A DNA stretch of 7,433 nt from positions 1,410-8,842 of the forward strand of contig DYIG01000056.1 in assembly GCA_020723725.1 (NCBI GenBank), in the 5' to 3' direction. The number at the start of each line of letters is the position of its first letter. Within the stretch, counting starts at the first letter, position 1. Below are positions 1-6,019 of the stretch, one piece after another. A program made the position numbers and the translations under genes. The notes below the pieces were generated by a model. That model was not told the DNA's origin. It saw only the letters and a list, made by a program, of their open reading frames with translations, and did not search any database. This DNA is from Thermaerobacter marianensis. GTDB lineage: Bacteria > Bacillota > Sulfobacillia > DYIH01 > DYIG01.

Positions 1-1
1 T

Positions 2-1447
2 CAAATCGAATCTGCTGCGGATATCAACCCGAGCTGGTTCGAGGGTGTGGATGTCGTGGGAATCACTGCAGGCGCTTCAACGCCGGACTGGATCGTAAAG
101 GGGGTCATTAATCGAATGGAAGAGTTGGTTCAACTGGGCGGCGAAAACGGTATGGGTGAGCAGGTAGAGGCAAAAAAGGAAAAATCCATTGAGTCGTATA
201 AGCCGGAATCAGGTCAGGGGGTTCTGGAGGCCGAGGGGATTGGTGAAATCAAAACCTTTCGTCCCGGGCAGACGGTAGAGGGTACAATCGTGCAGATTGC
301 TGCCGATCATCTGCTCGTAGATATAGGCTACAAATCCGAAGGAGTGGTCCCGCTCTCCGAGATATCTCTCCCTGCCGGGGAGACAATTGGATCGGCATTC
401 CGAACGGGGCAGGGTTTGCAGTTTGTGGTCGTTGGTATAGATAACCAGGAAGGCACATTGCTTCTTTCCCAACGCCGGGTGCGGGAGCGCGAGGCGTGGC
501 GGACACTGGAAAAGGCACATGCCAACCAGGAGGTCCTTGAGGCGCCCGTTCTGGAGGTTGTCAAGGGAGGTCTTCTGGTGGATCTCGGTGTCCGGGCATT
601 CATGCCTGCCTCGCAGATACAAAGAGGGTATGTGGCCGACCTTAATGAATACGTTGGCCAGAAGGTACGCTGCCGGATAATCGAGTTTGATAGGGCAAAC
701 AGAAGGGCGGTAGTTTCGCAGAAGGCCGTTCTTGAGGAAGAGGCCCAAGCCAAGAGGGAAAAGATCTGGGGCGAAATCGAAGAGGGCCAGATCCGAACCG
801 GGACGGTAAAGAGTATTACCGACTTTGGAGCCTTTATTGATTTAGGCGGGTTGGACGGCCTCCTGCATGTGTCGGAGATTTCCTGGGGACGCGTGGGGCA
901 CCCGTCCGATGTCCTCTCAGTCGGTGAAACGGTAACGGTTAAGGTACTGAAACTGGACAGGGAGAGAGAAAAGATCTCCCTTGGTTTGAAACAGGTTCAG
1001 CCCGATCCCTGGGACACAGTGGAGAAGAAATACCAGCCGGAGATGACTGTAAGCGGACGCGTCATGAGGATAGTCCCCTTCGGTGTTTTTGTGGAACTTG
1101 AACCGGGGGTTGAGGGGCTTATACACATATCCCAGTTGGCCGACCGGCGCGTTAATGACCCGCGGGAGGTCGTGCAGGAGGGTGAAACTGTCAAGGTAAG
1201 GGTTCTAAAGGTATCTGGTGCCGAAAAGAGAATCAGCCTTTCCATGCGTGAGCCAAAGGCAATGGCTCAGCCTGAGCGGCAGCGCGAGAGCGCACCTGCT
1301 AAACGTGGCGCCACTGGAGAAGCAATTGAAGTGACTGCGGAAAGCGCGGCGGGTAACGCGCCAACCTTTGAAAGCGTTACCCTTGGGGACGTTTTCGGTG
1401 ATGTGCTGAAGCAATCACGATCTCGCTCCACGCAAGACCAATCGTAA
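2..1447 (+). CDS. ispH-rpsA: IspH-ribosomal protein S1 fusion protein, 3' part (5'-truncated by the window edge)
   Basis: The reading frame is open from the first bases, so the start lies outside the window. The leading residues, through VGITAGASTPDWIV, match the conserved C-terminus of IspH (4-hydroxy-3-methylbut-2-enyl diphosphate reductase, last step of the MEP isoprenoid pathway). The iron-sulfur cysteines and the rest of IspH lie upstream and cannot be seen. Without a stop, the frame passes through a charged linker (about 130-255) into four S1 RNA-binding domains at about 260-478, 521-724, 782-991 and 1037-1249. The third (TDFGAFIDLGGLDGLLHVSEIS) and fourth (PFGVFVELEPGVEGLIHISQL) are the most canonical. 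An Ala/Glu/Arg-rich tail of about 65 residues follows, ending at TAA. IspH-S1 fusions are known in Clostridia and are usually annotated as bifunctional. Having four S1 domains rather than the six of E. coli S1 is typical of Gram-positive S1 homologues, whose role in translation initiation is less certain. A GTG at 47 is only an internal valine codon, and no good ribosome binding site is seen before the internal ATGs at 115 or 151. Confidence 0.93.
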   Translation, partial: QIESAADINPSWFEGVDVVGITAGASTPDWIVKGVINRMEELVQLGGENGMGEQVEAKKEKSIESYKPESGQGVLEAEGIGEIKTFRPGQTVEGTIVQIAADHLLVDIGYKSEGVVPLSEISLPAGETIGSAFRTGQGLQFVVVGIDNQEGTLLLSQRRVREREAWRTLEKAHANQEVLEAPVLEVVKGGLLVDLGVRAFMPASQIQRGYVADLNEYVGQKVRCRIIEFDRANRRAVVSQKAVLEEEAQAKREKIWGEIEEGQIRTGTVKSITDFGAFIDLGGLDGLLHVSEISWGRVGHPSDVLSVGETVTVKVLKLDREREKISLGLKQVQPDPWDTVEKKYQPEMTVSGRVMRIVPFGVFVELEPGVEGLIHISQLADRRVNDPREVVQEGETVKVRVLKVSGAEKRISLSMREPKAMAQPERQRESAPAKRGATGEAIEVTAESAAGNAPTFESVTLGDVFGDVLKQSRSRSTQDQS

Positions 1448-1466
1448 TCGGGGGACATCGTTCCAG

Positions 1467-2801
1467 GTGGTTGAGGATTCAGTAGGGGTTATAGCAGAGG
1501 TCCGGCCAGGCACCCCTGCAAGGGAAATGGGTTTAGAACCAGGGGATCGCCTTCTGGAGGTTAACGGTAAAAAAGTTAGCGACTATGTAGATTACCGCTT
1601 CGAAACCTGTGGCGAGTTGGTGGAACTTACAGTCCAAAAGACTAATGGGGAGCAGTGGGTCATTGAATTTGAGAAGGATTATGACCAGGACCTCGGGATA
1701 GTCTTTGCCAATGATTTATTTGACGGCTTAAAGGAATGTAAAAACGCTTGTGTTTTCTGTTTCCTCCAGCAAATGCCAAAGGGTATGAGGAAAAGCCTCT
1801 ATGTCCGCGATGACGACTACCGGCTGTCTTTCCTCCATGGAAACTTCATTACCCTTACCAACCTTTCTGAGGCCGAGTTCTCCCGCATCATAGACCAGAA
1901 ACTCAGTCCGATGTACATTTCGGTTCATGCAACCAATCCGGATGTTCGACAGCAACTGATGAAAACTCCAAAATCCAGGGACATCATGGGACAACTGCGC
2001 CGCCTCGCAGATGCCGGCATAGACATTCACGCGCAGCTGGTCCTGTGCCCAGGGCTCAATGATGGTCCTGAGTTGAACAGGTCAATTCGCGACCTCGAAA
2101 CCCTGGGCGAAAGGGTTTTATCGATAGCTGCGGTGCCTGTTGGCCTTACAAAGCACCGAAAAGACCTCCAGCGTTTGCGTACATTCACTCGTGAGGAGGC
2201 CCTTGGCATTTTGTCTCAGGTGGCAGCCTGGCAGAGACTTTTCCTTTCGCGATACGGAAGGCGCATCGTTCATGCCGCCGACGAGTTTTACGTTATAACT
2301 GGGAAGCCCGTTCCGTCTGCCCGCAATTACGAAGGTTTCCCTCAACTGCAAAACGGCATCGGCTTGATCAGGCTCTTTACTGATCAATTCAAACGCGCTG
2401 GGCGGAAATCCTCGGGTGAGTTGCCGTCCCGCCGTGTTACTGTAGTGACGGGGAGATCAGCAGCACCCACAATCTCCAAACTCCTGTTATCATTGGAAGG
2501 CTCCGGCATAAGCGCGCTGGTCTTGCCCGTGAGGAACGAGTTCTTCGGCGAGACGGTGACAGTTACGGGGCTTTTGACCGCAAAAGATATAATCTCAGCG
2601 CTTATCTCTGCCCGGAATGAAGGGCAAGACCTCGGGGAGGAAATACTCCTGCCAGAGGTGGTGATACGAGATGGGGAGGGAGACCTCCTCGACGGCTTGC
2701 GCCCGGGGGATATCGCTTCCGCAGTAGGGGTGCCGGTACGCGTTGTGATGGTGCACGGTGGGGCCTTCTTTGAGGCATTGACCGGAGTGGTTGCCGCTTA
2801 G
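1467..2801 (+). CDS. PDZ / radical SAM / DUF512 protein, function unknown
   Basis: This 444-residue protein starts at GTG 1467, 19 nt after the fusion gene, with a GGGGGA stretch at 1450-1455 as its likely ribosome binding site. No other start codon lies between the upstream stop and this GTG in the same frame. Residues about 5-65 form a PDZ-like domain (VRPGTPAREMGLEPGDRLLEVNG). Next comes a radical-SAM-like core with CxxxCxxC cysteines at 91, 95 and 98, followed by FCFLQQMPKGMRKSLYVRDDDYRLSF and the strand ISVHATNP. From about residue 215 on is the DUF512 region, with NGIGLIRLF, VTVTGLLTAKDI and LLPEVVIRDGEGD. This architecture is widespread in Clostridia and cyanobacteria as a putative Fe-S oxidoreductase; its substrate and reaction are not known to me. 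Its position directly before der, with a 16-nt gap, suggests a link to translation or ribosome biogenesis, but that is inference from context. Frame and length look intact. Confidence 0.92.
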   Translation: MVEDSVGVIAEVRPGTPAREMGLEPGDRLLEVNGKKVSDYVDYRFETCGELVELTVQKTNGEQWVIEFEKDYDQDLGIVFANDLFDGLKECKNACVFCFLQQMPKGMRKSLYVRDDDYRLSFLHGNFITLTNLSEAEFSRIIDQKLSPMYISVHATNPDVRQQLMKTPKSRDIMGQLRRLADAGIDIHAQLVLCPGLNDGPELNRSIRDLETLGERVLSIAAVPVGLTKHRKDLQRLRTFTREEALGILSQVAAWQRLFLSRYGRRIVHAADEFYVITGKPVPSARNYEGFPQLQNGIGLIRLFTDQFKRAGRKSSGELPSRRVTVVTGRSAAPTISKLLLSLEGSGISALVLPVRNEFFGETVTVTGLLTAKDIISALISARNEGQDLGEEILLPEVVIRDGEGDLLDGLRPGDIASAVGVPVRVVMVHGGAFFEALTGVVAA

Positions 2802-2802
2802 C

Positions 2803-2813
2803 GGGGGAGGTGA
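2803..2813 (+). promoter_or_regulatory. Ribosome binding site of der
   Basis: The sequence GGGGGAGGTGA is strongly complementary to the 3' end of 16S rRNA and sits 4 nt before ATG 2818. It settles the der start at 2818 rather than at the in-frame TTG at 2791, which lies inside the preceding gene and would add nine residues unlike the family. Confidence 0.85.
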
Positions 2814-2817
2814 TTTT

Positions 2818-4218
2818 ATGCCGATTGCTAGTGATCGTTTGCCGCAGGTTGCCGTGATTGGTCGGCCCAATGTCGGCAAGTCGTCTCTTTTCAACCGTAT
2901 AACGGGCAGAAGGCATTCTATTGTTGAGGATACCCCCGGTGTGACCAGGGACAGCATAGAGGCAAGGGTAGATTGGGACCGGCGCCCTTTCGTGCTCATC
3001 GATACGGGGGGTGTACAGAGGGACCCTACCGAAGTGGATCCTGTCCTGGACCGCGAGCAAAGAAAGATTATTCTGGATGCCGTCCGTGATCAGGTGTTCC
3101 GCACCTTGAAGGAATCGGATCTGGTAGTCATGGTGGTCGACGGCAAGAGCGGCTTGACCCCGGATGATGAGGATGTGGCCGACCTGGCCCGAAGAGCGTG
3201 CAAGCCAGTCCTTTTGGTTGTAAATAAAGTTGATAACGCGCGACTGGAAGACCGTGTTTACGAGTTCTATTCCCTTGGCTTCGGGGAACCAATAGGTGTG
3301 TCGGCTGAACACGGTCGCAATGTTGGTGAGCTCCTTGACCGTATTCTTAGCCACCTGCCGGAAACGCCAGAGGATGATCAGGCCCCGGATGCTTCTGAAG
3401 AAGACATAACCAAGGTCTGTGTGCTGGGTCGGCCCAATGCCGGGAAGTCGTCGCTTGTGAACAGGCTTTTTGGGGACCAGCGCCTGCTGGTGAGCGACAT
3501 ACCGGGGACCACCAGGGACTCCGTTGACGTCATCTGGGAGGCAGGCGACTCGCGCTTCCTGCTCATAGATACGGCAGGCATGCGCAGGAAGGCCAAGATC
3601 AACCACCCCATCGAGTACTACAGCAACCTGAGAACCATCCGGTCCATCGAGCGGTCCGACGTGGCCCTGATCGTCCTCGATGCCACCAGGGAGTTCAGCG
3701 AGCAGGACAAGAAAATAGCGGGCCTGGCTCATGAGCGGGGAACAGCCAGCATAATACTGGTCAATAAATGGGACGCCGTACAGAACATCACGACCAAGGA
3801 ATTCGAGACAGAGGTCCGTAACCAGATGCCCTTCATGGCCTATGCCCCGTTCCTGTTTATCTCCGCCAAAACCGGGTTGGGTTTGCATAAACTGCCAGGG
3901 CTCATAGAAAAAGTGGCTGCCAACCGTGTCTTTCGCGCCAAGACACCCGATGTGAATCGCGTTATTCATGATGCCCAGGCGCTTCATGCGCCTCCGGGCA
4001 GGAAGGGCCGCCACCTTAAGATCTACTATGCCACCCAGGCCAGTGTGGAGCCGCCTACATTTGTTTTATTTGTCAATGACCCGGAACTGATGCACTACTC
4101 CTATGAGCGGTACCTGGAAAACCGGTTGAGGGAGGCGTTTGACTTTACAGGTACGCCCATTAGATTTGAGTACCGCATTCGTCACAGGCAGCCACCGCCT
4201 GGGAGGGAACCCCGATGA
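2818..4218 (+). CDS. der: Ribosome biogenesis GTPase Der (EngA)
   Basis: Der is an essential tandem-domain GTPase that binds the 50S subunit late in its assembly. The 466-residue product has G domain 1 with P-loop GRPNVGKS (residues 15-22), DTGG (62-65) and NKVD (136-139). An acidic linker (about 180-197) leads to G domain 2, with GRPNAGKS (204-211), DTAG (251-254) and NKWD (316-319). A KH-like RNA-binding domain runs from about 370 to 455, ending in the family's closing pattern GTPIRFEYRIR. A short basic, proline-rich tail (RHRQPPPGREPR) follows. All GTP-binding motifs are intact. At 466 residues it is somewhat longer than the roughly 436 of the Bacillus protein, mainly in the linker and tail. 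The stop codon overlaps the plsY start (ATGA at 4215-4218), so the two genes are probably translationally coupled. Confidence 0.98.
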   Translation: MPIASDRLPQVAVIGRPNVGKSSLFNRITGRRHSIVEDTPGVTRDSIEARVDWDRRPFVLIDTGGVQRDPTEVDPVLDREQRKIILDAVRDQVFRTLKESDLVVMVVDGKSGLTPDDEDVADLARRACKPVLLVVNKVDNARLEDRVYEFYSLGFGEPIGVSAEHGRNVGELLDRILSHLPETPEDDQAPDASEEDITKVCVLGRPNAGKSSLVNRLFGDQRLLVSDIPGTTRDSVDVIWEAGDSRFLLIDTAGMRRKAKINHPIEYYSNLRTIRSIERSDVALIVLDATREFSEQDKKIAGLAHERGTASIILVNKWDAVQNITTKEFETEVRNQMPFMAYAPFLFISAKTGLGLHKLPGLIEKVAANRVFRAKTPDVNRVIHDAQALHAPPGRKGRHLKIYYATQASVEPPTFVLFVNDPELMHYSYERYLENRLREAFDFTGTPIRFEYRIRHRQPPPGREPR

Positions 4219-4814
4219 TGATATTGATGCTGGTCGCCGCCTACCTCATTGGGTCGCTGCCGGCCGGGCTTATTATCACCAGACGGGTCGCCGGCGTCGA
4301 CGTAAGGCGCTACGGCAGCGGCAACATCGGTATGGCTAATGTGGCGCGGGTTGCGGGTTGGAAAGCAGGCGCCGTCGTGCTTCTGGTCGATGCCGCCAAA
4401 GGCGTAATTCCCGTTTTGGCCGCTACCCGTCTGGGGGCGCCTCCACTGTGGGTGGCATTTGCGGGAATGGCTGCGGTGATCGGGCACAACTGGTCTGCAT
4501 TTCTCAAGGGGAGGGGCGGCAAGGGGGTGGCCACAACATTGGGCGTCCTGGCGGTAATTGCCCCTCTCACGGTGCCGGTCCTGGCAGGTGTTTGGCTTGT
4601 AATGGTTGCCCTGACCCGCTATTCGTCGGTCGGTTCGCTGACGGGCCTGTCTCTTATGCCGTTTCTGATCTGGGCCTTCGGTTACGCACAGGAGGCGGTT
4701 CTCTTCGGGGCTCTGGCCGCGCTCCTGGGGATCTATCAACACAGGTCGAATCTCGTCCGGCTATTGCAGGGCCGGGAGAACAAGATCACTCTGCGCTCCG
4801 GCAGGCCTTCTTGA
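4215..4814 (+). CDS. plsY: Acyl-phosphate:glycerol-3-phosphate acyltransferase PlsY
   Basis: PlsY is the membrane enzyme that transfers an acyl group from acyl phosphate to sn-glycerol-3-phosphate, making lysophosphatidate, the first step of phospholipid synthesis in most bacteria. The 199-residue product is strongly hydrophobic, with an N-terminal membrane segment at about 2-22 and further segments near 50-72, 77-92, 110-134 and 140-175. Family motifs are present: GSLPAGLI (13-20), GSGNIG (34-39), GHNWSAFLKGRGGKGVAT (90-107) and the third-motif region RYSSVGSL (135-142), then the C-terminal HRSNLVRLLQGRENKI. ATG 4215 is preferred over the tandem ATG at 4218 because GGGAGGG at 4201-4207 lies 7 nt before it. 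It overlaps der by 4 nt. The enzyme normally works with PlsX, which is not in this window. Confidence 0.97.
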   Translation: MMILMLVAAYLIGSLPAGLIITRRVAGVDVRRYGSGNIGMANVARVAGWKAGAVVLLVDAAKGVIPVLAATRLGAPPLWVAFAGMAAVIGHNWSAFLKGRGGKGVATTLGVLAVIAPLTVPVLAGVWLVMVALTRYSSVGSLTGLSLMPFLIWAFGYAQEAVLFGALAALLGIYQHRSNLVRLLQGRENKITLRSGRPS

Positions 4815-4820
4815 GGAGGA
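4814..4820 (+). promoter_or_regulatory. Ribosome binding site fixing a TTG start
   Basis: AGGAGGA starts on the last base of the plsY stop codon and lies 6 nt before TTG 4827. It supports TTG as the start of the reductase gene. The product then begins directly with NILVYGAGAVG, the Rossmann strand and glycine loop expected at the very N-terminus of this family. Confidence 0.8.
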
Positions 4821-4826
4821 TAATTT

Positions 4827-5879
4827 TTGAACATCCTGGTTTACGGGGCTGGTGCCGTCGGCTGCATGGTGGGAGGGTTCCTTGCTGCTGGAGGGCACCG
4901 TGTCGTGCTTCTGGGACGACCTTCCGTTATGGATCCGATTGGTTCTACCGGTATGACCCTCAATTGGCAGGGGCGGCAAAAGCGCGTTCAACCCCTGGTT
5001 TCATGTTCACTTGAGGATGCCCTGTGCCACGCCTCGCCGGAGTTGATCATCCTAACCGTAAAGGCGTTCGACACGGAGACAGCAGCCAACGACATAGCAT
5101 CAGCCTTTGCCGGAGGGGATGCCCCTCAGGTGCTTACCCTGCAAAACGGTGTGGGCAACGAGGAGGTCCTTTCAAGGGTTCTGGGCTCCGGAAGGGTTCT
5201 CTCCGGTACGACAACCCTCGCCGTTTCCATGTCGCGGCCCGGTGTCGTTGACGTGCATAACCGGAGCGGTGGAATGGCCTTTGCGCCCGTCACACCCGGG
5301 GATACCGCAAGTCTGAAACGGCTCCGCGAATTGGTGGAAACCTTCAAGGGACAAGGGGTGCCGACAGTTCCCCTGGATGACTACCGCTCCCTTAAATGGT
5401 CAAAGCTCCTCCTGAACATGCTGGGTAACGGGATCAGCGCCATTCTGGACATGCCCCCGGGGCATGCCCTTGCTGACCCGATGGTTTACCGGCTGGAGGT
5501 CTTGGCCTTGAGAGAAGCCCTCTTGGTGATGAATTCATATGGCATTCCATGCTCTGACCTGCCAGGTTACCCTGTTAAGCTGCTTGCCAGGGTTATCCGT
5601 ATACTGCCTATAAGCGTTTCCCGGCGTATCCTGGGGCCGCGCATATCGGGAGGCAGGGGTGATAAACTCCCCTCGCTCCTCCTTGACCTCAGACGTGGTC
5701 AGAGGCGAACGGAAATCCCCTTCCTCAATGGAGCCGTTGTGGAATGGGGCCGTCGCCGGGGAATACGCTGCCCGGTGAACGAGGCCGTAACCACGGTGAT
5801 CACAGGGATATCGTCGGGGTCGGTTGATTGGCAGAAATTCCGGCAGAACCCCCAGGCCCTCTTTCAGTACGCAGTTTGA
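4827..5879 (+). CDS. panE: 2-dehydropantoate 2-reductase family protein (PanE/ApbA-type)
   Basis: This family reduces 2-dehydropantoate to pantoate with NADPH, a step towards coenzyme A. The 350-residue product opens with a Rossmann fold, ILVYGAGAVG (glycines 7, 9, 12). It has VKAFDT with Lys79 and TLQNGVGNEE with Asn107. In the helical C-terminal domain it has LKWSKLLLNMLGN (Lys193, Asn197) and LPSLLLDLRRGQRRTEIPFLNG (Ser283, Glu296). These line up with the catalytic lysine, asparagines, serine and glutamate of the E. coli enzyme, so it looks active. It is longer than E. coli PanE (about 303 residues), mainly in a hydrophobic/basic stretch near 248-275. The start is TTG, 12 nt after plsY. 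Many Firmicutes have gpsA at this place in the cluster, but the motifs are those of PanE, not glycerol-3-phosphate dehydrogenase. Paralogues in this family can act on other 2-oxo acids, so the substrate is not certain. Confidence 0.88.
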   Translation: MNILVYGAGAVGCMVGGFLAAGGHRVVLLGRPSVMDPIGSTGMTLNWQGRQKRVQPLVSCSLEDALCHASPELIILTVKAFDTETAANDIASAFAGGDAPQVLTLQNGVGNEEVLSRVLGSGRVLSGTTTLAVSMSRPGVVDVHNRSGGMAFAPVTPGDTASLKRLRELVETFKGQGVPTVPLDDYRSLKWSKLLLNMLGNGISAILDMPPGHALADPMVYRLEVLALREALLVMNSYGIPCSDLPGYPVKLLARVIRILPISVSRRILGPRISGGRGDKLPSLLLDLRRGQRRTEIPFLNGAVVEWGRRRGIRCPVNEAVTTVITGISSGSVDWQKFRQNPQALFQYAV

Positions 5880-5903
5880 AAAAGCCTTATTACAAACAGT
5901 GGT

Positions 5904-5930
5904 ATAACAAAAAACCCCTGCTCATATGGT
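5904..5930 (+). promoter_or_regulatory. Candidate sigma-E promoter of spoIVA
   Basis: ATA at 5904-5906 and CATATGGT at 5923-5930, separated by 16 nt, fit the sigma-E consensus recalled for Bacillus (ATA, 16-18 nt, CATANNNT). Transcription would start near 5937, giving a leader of about 80 nt before ATG 6020. spoIVA belongs to the mother-cell sigma-E regulon in Bacillus, which agrees with this placement. The assignment rests on a short motif match in a 140-nt gap and has not been tested statistically. Confidence 0.55.
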
Positions 5931-5957
5931 TTAGTGTCCAAATTGGGCTGGCCATGT

Positions 5958-5972
5958 CGCGGCCTGTCCGCG
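5958..5972 (+). other. Small hairpin in the spoIVA leader
   Basis: An inverted repeat, CGCGG (5958-5962) and CCGCG (5968-5972), encloses the 5-nt loop CCTGT. Two G-U wobble pairs could extend the stem outwards. No T-run follows, so it is not an intrinsic terminator. Its role is unknown. Confidence 0.45.
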
Positions 5973-5975
5973 GTT

Positions 5976-5994
5976 GCCCTGTTACCTCCAGGGC
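5976..5994 (+). other. Second small hairpin in the spoIVA leader
   Basis: An inverted repeat, GCCCTG (5976-5981) and CAGGGC (5989-5994), encloses the 7-nt loop TTACCTC. It starts 3 nt after the preceding hairpin and ends about 14 nt before the ribosome binding site. No T-run follows. The loop and the next base carry CCTCC, which could pair weakly with the purine-rich ribosome binding site at 6008-6015; this is speculative. Confidence 0.45.
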
Positions 5995-6007
5995 TCACCA
6001 GATCGAG

Positions 6008-6015
6008 AGGGGGAG
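6008..6015 (+). promoter_or_regulatory. Ribosome binding site of spoIVA
   Basis: The purine-rich AGGGGGAG lies 4 nt before ATG 6020. It selects this ATG over in-frame upstream start candidates as far back as 5828, which lie inside the preceding gene. The resulting N-terminus, MEGFDIYKDVAERTEGDIYI, matches that of known SpoIVA proteins. Confidence 0.8.
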
Positions 6016-6019
6016 ACAG

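Noticed and set aside
209..748. A 179-codon minus-strand open frame opposite the S1 domains
   Set aside because: It overlaps conserved S1 coding sequence and shows no homology or start signal.
2791..2817. An upstream TTG start for der that would overlap the DUF512 gene
   Set aside because: The ideal ribosome binding site at 2803-2813 lies between this TTG and ATG 2818, and the extra nine residues do not resemble Der N-termini.
2602..4014. A 470-codon open frame on the minus strand, antisense to der
   Set aside because: It lies opposite a fully conserved der gene, has no recognisable motifs or ribosome binding site, and is best explained by the codon bias of der leaving the antisense frame free of stops.
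4182..4742. A 186-codon minus-strand open frame opposite plsY
   Set aside because: It is a shadow of plsY; the product is low-complexity and polar with no motif.
4358..5014. A 218-codon plus-strand open frame overlapping plsY and the start of the reductase gene
   Set aside because: It is an alternative frame of two clear genes, its translation is rich in Gly/Arg with no family pattern, and it crosses a gene boundary.
4827..5879. Calling this gene gpsA on the basis of synteny
   Set aside because: The glycine loop, the Lys193/Asn197 helix and the Ser283/Glu296 pair are those of PanE/ApbA reductases, not glycerol-3-phosphate dehydrogenase.
5828..6019. An N-terminal extension of SpoIVA into the preceding gene
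   Set aside because: SpoIVA homology begins exactly at ATG 6020 with a good ribosome binding site, and the extension reads out of frame through the reductase C-terminus and the leader.
5880..6019. An intrinsic terminator between the reductase gene and spoIVA
   Set aside because: The hairpins present have short stems and no following T-run; no terminator can be supported.
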